Shown piece after piece: positions 11,967 to 24,184 of a stretch of 64,000 nt of DNA. The DNA comes from Letharia columbiana (lineage: Eukaryota > Ascomycota > Lecanoromycetes > Lecanorales > Parmeliaceae). The translations under genes and the position numbers were made by a program. The stretch's first letter is position 1; every line of letters begins with the position of its first letter. The stretch is taken from the NCBI RefSeq assembly GCF_014066305.1, contig NW_023501042.1, positions 1,296,501 through 1,360,500 on the forward strand, written 5' to 3'. Under the pieces are notes generated by a model. That model was not told the DNA's origin, made no database searches, and saw only the letters and a program-made list of their open reading frames with translations.

Positions 11967-12504
11967 ATTATCTCTTTTCTTTAAAGATTTATTCTCGAAT
12001 CTAAGTGTAGAAAGAATATTTTCTTATTATTAAAAGATTTATTAAAATTCTCTAAACTTTATAAAAAAAGAAGAGAAAGAGTTTTTTATAATAGTATAGT
12101 GTAAATATAATATATTATAAATATATAATAAAAGTATATAACGTCGATAGATAATATTAGATATACTCTTATAGATTAGATATAGTTATAACGATATATA
12201 GAGTAATTTTTAATATTATAATTTAAATATATAACGCGTATAATTAAAATATAACTATAATAATATTTATTTTTTCTCTAAAAAGTTTTTTATTTTATTA
12301 ATACTTCTTTATTACTCTTAATAATCTACGCTTTCTATAATAAATATATAATAAATATATACTCGATTAATATATTATATAGACGTTATAACTATTATAA
12401 TAAGTTTTTTAAAGATTTTATAATTATATATATATTTCTTAAGCGTTAATAGTTATAATTTATTATACTTATACTTTATAGCGTTAAACTTCTTCTAATA
12501 TTAA

Positions 12505-13032
12505 GGGCCCGTTTAGCTATTATCTAATAGCCACATTTTCGATATAATTAGATTAGATTTTCAACTTTTCTTTTCAGATAGGGGTATTATAACGTGCTAA
12601 GAGAATTATAGATTACGTTCCGTAATCGCTTCAACGTTAAGCCTCCGAAATAAGAAGTTATAATCACATATATTTAGAATATTTAAGAGTATACGATCGA
12701 GAGAACTAAGTCTAATTATTATGATTATAAAAGAGCGTAAAATTTAAATCGCTTTTAAATATAAGAGTAGAAATTTATAGAAATTCGACCTCGAATATCG
12801 CTTTTCTTTAGTATACATTTTAGCTTAAAACTTGTCTTAGGGCAAGTTTTAGAAATTAGCGTACATTTTCATATTTTTTACCCTTAGAACTGAAATTTCA
12901 GCTATCAGAATTTGATCTTGGCGTTAAGATTATATAATATTTTTATATACGTATTAAAGACGTAGGGCTGATAATTAACTAAAGAAAATTATTTTGAAAA
13001 TATAGCTGTTAGATTAATAGCCAAACGGGCCC
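12505..13032. mobile_element. 528-bp MITE-like element with GGGCCC-type inverted repeats
   Basis: The left end reads GGGCCCGTTTAGCTATTA and the right end is its inverted complement with one difference. The imperfect similarity continues to roughly 40 bp. The flanking trinucleotide TAA (12,502-12,504 and 13,033-13,035) fits a 3-bp target duplication, as in PIF/Harbinger-type elements. The interior keeps CA and TG dinucleotides that the host retrotransposon has lost. It contains no open frame of note, so it would need a transposase from elsewhere. Confidence 0.8.
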
Positions 13033-15049
13033 TAAATAAAAATATCTATTATCGCTATACGCGATAAGCCTTTAAGTATATTCTTTACTTATATAATATA
13101 ATATATAATAATAATAATAATATAATTACTAAATATTATTATTACGCTCGCCTTTAAGACGATTATATTATAATAAGTTTTTATATAAATAACGCGTAAT
13201 AGATATATCTATAGCGTCTACTAATTTATTTAAAAAAATTCTATAAATAAATATACTATTATCGACGTTAATACTATAATTTACATTCGTCTATAATATA
13301 CTTATATTATTTATTATCTTCTTATTCTTAATACCCTTAATTTTATATCTATTACGCGATTTAAAATTATTTATAAATACTTTAATATAATCTTAATAAC
13401 GATTTAATATATTAAAAATTAATTAAGAATAAAGAAGAAGTCGAACGTAGAAGCGGCTTCGCTTAATAAAGCGAAGACTCTTCGAAAAATCCTTAATATT
13501 CTTACGAGTATCTACGACGTAATACGCTTTATTATATATACTTATACTTCTTATATTTATTTCTTATCCTTTATATCTATACTAATTATACTTTAAACTA
13601 ATCTTTTATTAATAAATATATCTTCCGCGCTTCTTAAGTTAAGCTTAAATTTTAAAAATAATAAAAATAAGAGCGAGATAAATAATAGTAGAGATAAAGA
13701 GAAAGAGAAGAATAAAGAGAAAGAAGAAGAGAAGAATAATAAAGATAATAAGATAGATAATAAGATAGGGTTTATCTACGAGAGCGATTCGGAGGATAAT
13801 CTTAATAGTAATAACGCTAATAATAATAGCTTCGATAAAATCTTTAAGAGGTTTAACTAGCCCGCTATTTTATTTATATATATCTTATATTATAATATCT
13901 ATTACTTCTAATAATATAGTTTTTTCTCTATTATCTTCAAATATTAATACTTTTCATTAGTTCTTTTAATATCATTTTTTATTATAATATTCGAGATTCG
14001 ACTCTCTATAGCTAAGTTCTTTATCTTTAAACATTTTTTTTAAAATCGTTAACCTTCGAGCCCTTTTCGATATTTATACTCTACGCTTTTTATATTTATA
14101 AGCTATACTTATTAAACTTATTAATTAAATCTTATATATTCTCTATAACTTCTTTATTAAGCTATTTATTATACTTTTTAAAATAATCTTTCTATTAGAT
14201 AAGATATTCCATCTTACTCTTTCTTATATATTTCTTATATATAAATTTTATTAAATACTCTTCGTTATTTTTTATTAGTTTAGAAATAGAATACTTAGAG
14301 ATATCTAAATCTTCTAATCTTTATTTATATAGTTTTAATAATAATATATAGAAAATAGAGTAAATTCGATAGATAGACGGCAGTTATAGCCGATACGCTT
14401 ACGTTTTAATATACTTCTAAATATAAAACGAACTAATTAGCTTATTAAAAAGCTTTTTACTTAATCTCTTTTATTTTAAATTCTTTATAGAAAGTATAAT
14501 AAGATTATCGCGATTAAATCTTTATAATTTATAATTCTTATTATAAGACTTTAACTGCGTTTTCTATACGCTTTATTAACGTCTCGTAAGCTCTTATTAA
14601 ATTATATCGATTTCTTTAATATATTCTTTCGCTATAAATACTTCTCTCTCGATAATACTATTTTTAACGATTAATTCTAATTTTAATTAATATTTATATA
14701 TAGCGAAAAATAGATTATAATCGATTATTTTATATTCGCTTTAATAATACGTAAATTCCGCGATTAGTAGAAGCTTTACTTAATCGTCTTATCGCTCTAA
14801 ATAATATACTCTTAAATAATATTCTAGAGTCTAATTTTATCGCTTTATCTATTTATCGATTTATGAATAAAAGATAGTATTTAGTCTATATTTTATATAT
14901 AACTAATAATAAACTTCTAATTAAAATATACTTATAAAAATAGATTCTCGATTTATAATAATATCTTCTAATACTTTATATTAAAGAATAATTTCTTTTA
15001 TAAATAACTCTTTTAGTTATATAGTATTAATTATCTTATTAATAGATAT

Positions 15050-15430
15050 ATATCTTAGTATTTTAATATATTAATCGATTATTATAAAGATCGAATTATA
15101 AATATAACCTTTATATTTATTAGAAGAAAGATTCGTAATAAAGTTTATTATAATTTTCTTTTATAATCTTATTAATAAAGAGAGTATATTTAGTTTATTA
15201 TAGAGATAATAGCATTTTACCTTTATACGCTAATAGATATTATATATATTAATATACTCTTTAATATCTACGCGAATACTATTTTAGTAATATTTTCTAT
15301 TTATTAGCTCGAATATCTTATTAATATTAAAATATCTAGCTATAAAATCGTTATAATAGCGTTTTAATAGCTTTTCTCGAATTAAGCCTTTCTCGAGAAT
15401 ATATAATCTATTATTATATCTTAATAGCCT
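15050..15430 (-). pseudogene. Gypsy integrase remnant
   Basis: The minus-strand frame reads, with stops and RIP substitutions, an integrase zinc-binding region (INKIFELINRKYY, then VDIKEYINIYNIY) and the start of the catalytic core (INFITNLSS). Cysteines and histidines expected in the HHCC finger are replaced by Y, as CpA/TpG mutation predicts. Confidence 0.75.
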
Positions 15431-16179
15431 CTAATTATTCTAAATTTAATTATCGACGTTTCATATTCGCTTACTCGATATCTTATTAGCTTTATACTAT
15501 TTAATAAAAGCGTTCTCTTATTAAAGTGCCTTTATAAGTTTATAAATAGATTTATTATTTATATTATATATTATTTCGCTAATTATTAATACTTTAATAA
15601 TTAGATATAAAACGAGTTATTTATAATTAGTAGTTCTAGTAATAAAGTTAAATCGCTTATTAGCTACGTTATAAATATATTAAATAAATATCTTACTTAA
15701 GCTCTCTCTTATTAAAGATTAAGATTCTCTAAGCCTTAAAAAATATACTATATTTAAATAGATTTCTTATATTATAATAGTTATTAAATTCTTAAATATT
15801 ACCTTTTTTATAAATACTTCTTTTCGAGAATTAGTATCTAAGAGACTCTTATTTATACTTAGACTATTTAATACGATAGAATATTTACTATTAAAATTAT
15901 ATTTTCTATATATATAGTCTACGCTATCTCTATAAGCTATCTTAATAACAGCTAAAATAGAATTCGAAAGATTTTTAATTTTAGTTAGTTTCTACTATAA
16001 CGTAAAGAGAAATCTATTAATTAATTCGTTTTCGCCTTTATAATTAAGATATCTTAAAGATATATTAATAGAGTTTATCTTATCTAGTCTATACGAAATT
16101 AAGAAATTATATAAAGAGAGTTTTATTATCTAGCGGGCTTATCTGCTATTTAGCATCGATTATTCTATAAAGTATTTTA

Positions 16180-17220
16180 AATTATTATAATTAATAAGAA
16201 TCTTAATAGAGTAAAAATTTTCTTTTAAATAATAGCGTTAATACTTAAATACTATAATAATCGCGAGAAGTTTTTAATTATATATTTTATAATTATACTC
16301 TATATTAATTATCTTTCTCGAATAAAAAGCGATTAGATATTACTATCTATTCGTATATAGTTAAATTAATATATTCGCTATAGCAAATAATAAGATATTA
16401 ATTTCGATTTAAATTAAAAGCTAAAGATCGAAATACTTAAGAAAAAGCGTAATTATAAAGGCGTTCTTTAGCTTCTTAAATATATACTCTATAACTTTAG
16501 ACTATAGAAATAATTCTAATTTAATATCTTTTTCGCTTTTCTTAAGAAGTTCTATTAAAGAGTCTATAATTTAAGAATAATAATAAATAAATCTTCGATA
16601 GAAATTTATAAACTTTAAAAAGATTTATACGTTATAGTAGTCTTTTAATTTTAATTACTCTTAGATTATAATTACTCTATATTTATTTATAGTAATATTA
16701 ATAGTAAATATTATAAAGTCGAGAAATTCTACTTCGATAACGAAAAACTCGTATTTCTTTAGATTTATATAAAGGTTATATTATTAAAGTTAATTAAGCA
16801 CTTACTTTATATAATCTAGATACTCTTTTCTTATTTTAAAGTATATAAGAATATTATTTAAATATATTACGTAAAACTAATTAATTAGTTTAATTAAAGT
16901 CTTATTAATATAAGCTTAAAAGATTACTAAGACGTTAGTTAAGTCGAATAGTATTATTAGATACTTAAAATACCCGTAATATATACGAAACGCTATTTTT
17001 TACTTATTATCTTTATAAATTTATATACGATAATAAGTATTCTTTAAATCGAATTTAGTATATCGCTTAAAATTATTTAAACGATTAAGCGTCTCGCTAA
17101 TTAAGGATAATAAATATCGATTTTTAATAATTATCTTATTTAGCTTACGATAGTTAATATATAAATATAAATCTTTATTCTTTTTTAAAATAAATAAAAT
17201 TAAAGCTTTTATTAAGGAAT
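16180..17220 (-). pseudogene. Gypsy reverse transcriptase and RNase H remnant
   Basis: On the minus strand a recognisable RT reads DLYLYINYRKLNKIIIKNRY, then FDLTNVLVIFQAYINK and YLNNILIYF. The last is the position of the YxDD box, here mutated to LNN. RNase H follows with FYSRKIINIEYNYKIYN and KLLAIIIVF. Many TAA/TAG stops interrupt the frame, all explicable by CAA/CAG/TGG conversion. Confidence 0.85.
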
Positions 17221-17221
17221 A

Positions 17222-17845
17222 TAATATACGTATATTCTCTTTTTATACATATATACTCTCTTTTAATATATATATACCCTTTCAAATTCGATTAGCTTTC
17301 GCGCGGCCGCTAGCCGTATAAGGTATAAACCTCGCATATAGCTTTCTAGGGAATATTATTAAGACTCTTAATAGTAGTAAGATAAGTCTTCCCAGATCTC
17401 TCCTGACAAAGTCTAAAAGATCAGACGGTTTCAAATCGTCGAATGATGAGATCTTTGGATTGTCCTTCTATGGCGATAGCTGATTGGCTGGCTACCCTCT
17501 CTCGTTGCTACTAGAAATACGCCTATCGTACTCGAATATCCACTACCTATTGGCCACCTGGCCTTCCTGCAGCTGAAAAGTATCAAATATGGTCTCGTTA
17601 CCCTGCATGTAGGCTGGCGTATCACGTCCACCTCGCTGTCGACTACCTCGCTTGTCGACTACCTCGCTGTCGACTACCTCGCTATTCGCCTCGTATAGCC
17701 CCACCTCTTTCGGCCCTACTCCGGCTATGTGCGGGGTTTATACCTTATGCGGCTAGCGGCCGCGCGAAAGCTAATCGGATTTGAAGGGGGTGTATATGTA
17801 TTAAAAGGGGGTGTACATGTATAAAAAGGGGGTATACGTATATTA
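17222..17845. mobile_element. Roughly 620-bp inverted-repeat element inserted in the reverse transcriptase
   Basis: The ends form inverted repeats of about 115 bp. Both contain the perfect core gctttcgcgcggccgctagc (17,295-17,314 left; its complement on the right at about 17,753-17,772) and three spaced CCCCCT-type blocks. The right arm is intact, while the outer part of the left arm shows C-to-T decay. Both ends abut the palindrome taTACGTAta, which may be target sequence. The interior has a GC content close to gene space and four tandem copies of a 15-16-bp unit (ctgtcgactacctcg, about 17,630-17,690). A 66-codon minus-strand frame (17,431-17,631) has no features of a real protein. Confidence 0.8.
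17630..17692 (+). repeat. Short tandem repeat, about 15-16 bp unit, 4 copies
   Basis: CTGTCGACTACCTCG recurs with one 1-bp length variant. It lies inside the inverted-repeat element. Confidence 0.8.
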
Positions 17846-20090
17846 CTTCCCTTTATTAAACTTATAAAGTATCTTATTTAACTCTTCGCTAGAGCTTCGT
17901 TAAAGTAGATTCTTAGCGCCGTTAACTCTACGTTAAATAAATTATATAATAAATTAAATAGTAGCTTCGCTATAATTTTAATAATATAATCGCGATTTCT
18001 ATATAATAATAATCGACTTACTTCTTTCGATAAGAATATATCTTTATATTCTTTTAATTTATTAGAAAGTTTAGAAATAACCTCTACGCTATCTATATAA
18101 ATACTCTATATTTTAATTATATTAGTTTTATATTCTCTATCTACGATTATTATTTCGATTATAATTAATATATAAATAGTCTTATACTCTTCTAAGATAT
18201 TCGCGAATTATTATAATATTAAAATCTCGAGTAACTACTTTTCGACGTCGAAACGTTAGATTTAATCTTTTATATCTATCTTAATCCGCTTATCGATTAA
18301 GATCGAAAGATTTAAAATTATCGAGAAACCTTTTTTATTAATAGCGTAGAAAATATATTTATAGCGCTTAATACGCTTTTAACTATTTTATAAATAATAG
18401 ATTATCGAGTAGATATTATAATAATAAATTAATTTTCTATTTATCTATATAGATTTTAATAAGAAATTATTAATTTTAATTAGATTCTATTTAATCGCAA
18501 AACGCTAACTTATTATATTTATCTCTATATTATTATCGAAATAGATTTTAATAGAAGTCTATAACTCGCTCTAATTATTTAAAAATACTCTATCTTCGTA
18601 GATTAACGATAGAACGAATACTACTTCTATTTTTACTCTCGTCGTTACGAAGTCTTTAATAAGAATTTCTCTTTTCTCATCGAGTCGACTATATAAAGCT
18701 TATAGTTATCGATTAAACCGATCGATATACTATTAAGATTTTTTATTTTTTATTTTTTTAATTTAGTATAGATAGTAGCGTAATATTCTTTTTCTTTATA
18801 ATTATAATATTTTATATTATTTAAATAAGATTTATTATTCTTAAATTTATTCTTAGACTTATAATCTTAAGATTATTTATCTCTTAAATTAAAGTTATTT
18901 TATCTTCGCGATAACTACGATCTCTTAAATTAAAAATTTTAATTTTCTCGCTATTAGCCCCCTTATAAGTTAGAAATACTACTTACTTTATATCCTCTAA
19001 AAAATTCTTACTTTTTATTATTATTCTCTAAATATATTATAAACGTTAAAAGCTCGTCTCGCTTAATTAATATAATTTAAATATTAATTAGCTAATAGCG
19101 AAGATTCGAACGAAGCTTCGTGAATAAATAATATATTTATTAATTCTTAGTATAGGGATTTATTTAGACTTTTAGTAATCGAAGATAATTATCGAATTAA
19201 CGTATAGTTTAATTTTATCTTTAGTTAATATTTATATACGCTTAAATAATATTAAGCTCGCGATTTATTAAATTCTTAATTTAATTTAATAGAAAGTTAA
19301 TAAACTTCTATTATATATAATTATAATTCGAAAATCTATTCTTCTTATTAATCTATAATTCTTTCTAATTATTATTAAGAGATTAACGAGTCTAAAGAAT
19401 CTTATTCTTTTTAATAAGAAAGTTTTTCGAGATTAGGCGAAACGCTTTATTTATCTTCTATACTAAAGCTTAATACTCTTAAATACTCTTTTTATAATAG
19501 ATTAGTAATTTCTCTAATCGAATTATTTTTTAAGGTCGCTAAATAATATTATTATATTTGAGACTAGCATTATTTATAATTCTCTTTATTTCTAAAGTCG
19601 CTAATAATCTTAATCTATTATCGTCGCTATTACGACTATAATTTATAAATATTTTATCTTATTTAAGCGAAATAATCTTCGCTTTTAGAGATTAAAGGCG
19701 ATATTCTTATATAAGCGCGTCTCGACGACGAGTAGCGTATACTATTCTATCGTTTAGAGTATAAATAAATTCATTAATCTATTCGTTAATATCTTATTTA
19801 TTATTAAAGATACTCCCTTAACTATTAATAGCAATATCGTTATTATTATTACTATTCGATTTCTTTATTAAATTATTATCTATATAACTAATAAAAAGAT
19901 CTCTTTATTAAAGTTTATAATATACTCTAATATATCTAATTATACTATAGTAATATTTTAATTTAATATTATTTTAGTCGACGATAATCTATTTTATAAA
20001 TATTAAGACTATACTTTAGTTATAATTACTATATTAATTCTAAATCGCTATTTCTTAGAAGAATTAAAGAATTAGAATTATTAGACCTCA

Positions 20091-20308
20091 AAGAGTCTTA
20101 GAGTTATATAGTAATATAAAATTAGAAAGATAGATATATTCGTATATCGATCTAATAGTAAAACTAATTCTTTAAGAAAATAAAGAAAACTCGAGGAAAT
20201 CGCTTACTTAAGCTTATTCGCTAAGACTTTATTAAGCGTATATTAGACGTATATAAGCTAAGTAATCTAGAATTCTCTTACTTAGAACTCTTAAGCTCCT
20301 TTTCTAAT
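20091..20308 (-). repeat. Gypsy 5' LTR
   Basis: This is homologous over its full length to 11,749-11,966. It starts aagagtctta and ends ctaata, a RIP-mutated ctaaca. Confidence 0.85.
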
Positions 20309-20688
20309 ATAATAAGTAATTTTAAAAGATATGTAAAAGAAATATATATCTTAGATACTTAGTAATATTTAGATAATAGATATCGAGAATATATTTATAA
20401 TTAATAGATTAATAGAATTATAGAAGAAATATAATTATATAAATAAATAGAAGAATTATTATTCGATTTCGAATACGTTTAATATAATTATAATATTTAA
20501 ATATTAATTTAATTTATTAATAGTAGATTAAATATTATTATTTTTTATATTCTATTAGAAAGCGTATATTATAGCTCGTATAATTTACGAAATTATATTA
20601 AGAAATAGTATTTTATTTATATATATATACTACGTCGCTATTATATAGAGTACTAATACTTATTAAGATAAAGAATAATAATGCTATT
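20309..20688. repeat. LTR-adjacent repeat, first copy
   Basis: This stretch of about 330 bp is repeated at 20,957-21,245 after the LTR fragment. It includes the shared motif gaattattattcgatttcga. The two form a tandem duplication of LTR plus flank. Confidence 0.65.
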
Positions 20689-20771
20689 TATGAAATTTGG
20701 AAGTATGTCAAGCACTCGCTCTATCTGGACCCTTATCTTGGCATGTCTAGAACTTTTAATATCGACCTTCG
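20689..20771. other. Short unmutated island
   Basis: About 80 bp of normal-composition sequence (for example ggaagtatgtcaagcactcg and tggacccttatcttggcatg) lies between two RIP-saturated repeats. It contains many CA/TG dinucleotides. It has no start-to-stop frame of its own and no partner in the window. Confidence 0.6.
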
Positions 20772-20956
20772 TAGAAAGATAGATATATTCATATATCGAT
20801 CTAATAGTAAAACTAATTCTTAAGAAAATAAAGAAAACTTAAGAAAATCGCTTACTTAAGCTTATTCGCTAAGACTTTATTAAGTATATATTAGATATAT
20901 ATAAGCTAAGTAATCTAGAATCCTCTTACTTAAAACTCTTAAGCCCCTTTTCTAAT
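20772..20956 (-). repeat. Partial gypsy LTR, third copy
   Basis: This is about 184 bp matching the last five-sixths of the 20,091-20,308 LTR. It begins at agaaagatagatatattc. Confidence 0.8.
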
Positions 20957-21249
20957 ATAATAAGAGATTTAAGAGATAAACGAAAGAAATATATATCTTA
21001 GATACTTAGTAATATTTAGATAATAGATATCGAGAATATATTTATAATTAATAGTTAATAGAATTATAGAATAAATATAATTATATAAATAGATAGAAGA
21101 ATTATTATTCGATTTCGAATACGTTTAATATAATTATAATATTTAAATATTAATTTAATTTATTAATAGTAGATTAAACTTTATTATTTTTATATTATTA
21201 AAAAGCGTATATTAAGCTCTATAATTTACGAAATTATAAAGAAATAGTA
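20957..21249. repeat. LTR-adjacent repeat, second copy
   Basis: This duplicates 20,309-20,620 with small differences. It ends at the target site of the tandem LTR element. Confidence 0.65.
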
Positions 21250-21254
21250 TTTAT

Positions 21255-21421
21255 TATTAGAATTAGTATAGATGCGATACTAGTATAAATGAGATAGAAC
21301 GAGAATAATAAGGCTATCGAATTATATATATGAAAAGAAGATATAATATAATAGAGAATATCTTCGTTAAGGCTCGCTAGTTATAGAGACTAAGTAATAT
21401 ATTAAGAATACGCTTATAATA
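21255..21421 (-). repeat. Tandem element, left LTR
   Basis: This 167-bp copy is a close match to 6,504-6,669. The adjoining minus-strand purine tract (aagagagaagagtac) supports minus orientation. Confidence 0.85.
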
Positions 21422-24085
21422 GTACTCTTCTCTCTTAAAGAGCTATGGCTCTTATAGCTAATAGATCGAAGATATAGACCTATTACTTATCTTATATCTT
21501 CTAAATATTTATAATTCCGTATAGGCCTTAACTAAAGAGATTGAGATCAGCGAAGATATAGCTATATCTTATCTACGTATCGATAAGATTCTTTAAGTTC
21601 TTCTCTCATTTAGCCTATCTACTATAGGCCTTCGAAAGAATTAAATAATTTCATCGCATATATATATATTATACTCGCTAAAAATCTATAAAAATAAAGA
21701 ACTTTTAATATTAATATACTAGATTAAATTAATATCTTTCTTTAACGACGACGATAATAGTAATATCGCGTCTCGGAGATTTCGCTAGTAGCGTTATTAA
21801 TAGTACTTTATTATAGCGTTAAGAGAGCTCTTAATTTAATAAAAATTTATAAAGAATTAAATAAATAATAATTAAAAAAAGAATTTATTATATAATAGCT
21901 ATCTAATTTTTTTATAATTCAAAGAAGAAATCGATAAAATAATATAATTTAATTAATCGATATCTCTCGAATCAAATCGAGTCGTAGACGCTAAAACTCT
22001 AAATTTAATATTAAATAAATTTAATATAAGTCTCTTTATAGAAATATTATATAGTCGATATCGATTAAGACTATTAACGACAATAGTAAGATTTATAGAT
22101 AACGTATACTATAACTTTAAAAGATCGTTTAGATATATAATAATAAGAGAAGCTCACTTAATAAATTTAATATAAGACTATTATATAAGTAATATAAGAT
22201 CTAAGAAATCGATTTACGAATAAAAAAAAAAAAATAATTATTTTTAAAGATATCGAATAATTTTAATTCGTTTAAAAATACGATATTCGAGAATTTATCG
22301 ATACTTTATATTAATTTTCGACTATATTTATATACATTACTATTATATCTTTAATTATAGATAGCTCTAATAACTAAGTTCGAATACTTTGTCGATATCT
22401 ATATTAAAGCGAGAGTATTTATTATACTTCTATATATTAATCTTAATTTTTATACTTATATTTATATATCTTATCGATATTTAAATTCTTATTATCGCTT
22501 ATATTAGAACGAGTTATAATCGAGTATTTTCTCTTTTTAATATCGACCTCGATCTTTACTTTTATATATTATTCTATAAATCTCTTTACTTTCTTTTTAA
22601 CTAGTTTCTCTATAAATTATTAATAATTAAGCTATTTTCTTATAATATACTTCTTTAACTAAGATATAATTTAATTTCTTTTATATATAGTAAGTACGTT
22701 ATATAAACGAAGCTCTAATTTCTCTTATAAATTATATATAATATTATTAGTATCTTTAAAATTACTTTCATATTCGACGTATATTATAAAGTCTCTTATA
22801 GAATTTAAGAAAGAACTAACTTTCTTAGCTTATTCTACTATAAGTACGCTAATATATCTATCAAATAATAAATAATAATACTTCGTATATATTACTTAGA
22901 TAATTTAGAAGAATATCAATTATAGAATATAAGCGATATCGTTATCTAATAGATATATACTAATTAATCTTTCTCTTTAAGTCTCGCTATAACGTAGATA
23001 ATTTTAAAAGTATTAATAAGAAAATAATCGCTATTATAAATAAGCTTATCTTAAATTCTTATTTTTTAGTTATTAAATAATATTAAATTAGTATTTATAA
23101 AGATAGATAAATTTAATAGTCTCGACTAAGTATACTATCTAATTAATTATAACGAGATTAATCGATATCGATTTACTTCTTAATACTTCGAAATCTCATA
23201 ATTTAGATAAAAGGTATAAGAACGGGGATAAAAGAGTAGAGATACTAGTCGAGTTTTAGTCTTATATCTCGAGTTTTTATATTCTAATATCTTTCTAACT
23301 AACTCGATATTCTATAATATCGCTAATAAAGATTCTTAGTAGATAGAGATCGCTATATACGTAGTATATAAAGTTATAGCGAATTTAAAAGATAAATATC
23401 TTATATATAGATCGTCATATATAAGATAGAGTGAGCTATAATATATAGATAAACGGCGATATAAAGAAAGATATCTTAATATTAATATAGATAAATTTAG
23501 ATAAAAATTTATTAATATATTATATAGATAAATATAGATAAAAGAAAGAGAGATCTAAAAATTTTTTTTTTGATAGTATATGATATCTGATAGTATCTAG
23601 TATTATAATTGTATTATAAAGATACGAGTAAGAAAGATAATAGATCTCTATATTAAGAGTCGAAATAGTATTATTTCTTCACGGAGGTCTATAATACTCG
23701 TTTCTTAATTAATTAAGTCGTTATAAAGACTATAAATACTCTAAATAATATTCTTTCGAATAATAGAAAGTTCGTTAGAGGTTATATTAGCCGATAATAG
23801 ACTTTTTATAGAAAATAAAGCGGAGAAGAATTTCTTATATTCGATATAGAAAACTCGTTTTTTAATAAATTAGACTATCGTTAATAATGTAGATTATTTA
23901 ATATAGATTCTTTTCAAATAATATAGATATCTATATAATTTAAATATATATAATAAGACTTCTATATAATAGAAATACCCTAGCGTTTTCTTTATTAGAC
24001 TCGATCGCTTACTTCGAGTAGAAAGTAAAAAACCTCGTTAATTCTCTTCGTCGAAAGAAGGGTATACGAAGGAGTCTTATTATAA

Positions 24086-24184
24086 TATTAGAACTAGTAT
24101 AGATACGATATTAATATAGATAAGATAGAATAGAATAATAAGACTATCGAATTATATATGTAGAAAGAAGATATAATATAATAG
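24086..24184 (-). repeat. Tandem element, truncated middle LTR
   Basis: This copy matches the first roughly 100 bp of the other LTRs and then passes directly into body sequence aligned with about 21,490. A deletion of roughly 120 bp at the junction is implied. Confidence 0.8.

Larger units (their letters stand above)
11749..20308 (-). mobile_element. Ty3/gypsy LTR retrotransposon, RIP-inactivated, with nested insertions
   Basis: LTRs of 217-218 bp lie at each end. The minus strand still reads as pol through many stops. Order along the minus strand: a reverse transcriptase N-terminal piece (upstream of 17,846), an insertion, RT core (17,220 down to about 16,650), RNase H (about 16,500-16,180) and integrase (about 15,430-15,050). 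This RT-RNase H-integrase order is that of Ty3/gypsy. A gag region would lie at 18-20 kb but is unreadable. Two inverted-repeat elements are nested inside (12,505-13,032 and 17,222-17,845). Without them the element is about 7.4 kb, a normal size for the family. Exact outer ends and target duplication could not be fixed. Confidence 0.9.

Noticed and set aside
17431..17631. 66-codon minus-strand frame inside the inverted-repeat element
   Set aside because: Too short for a transposase, no motif, and it ends in the short tandem repeat.
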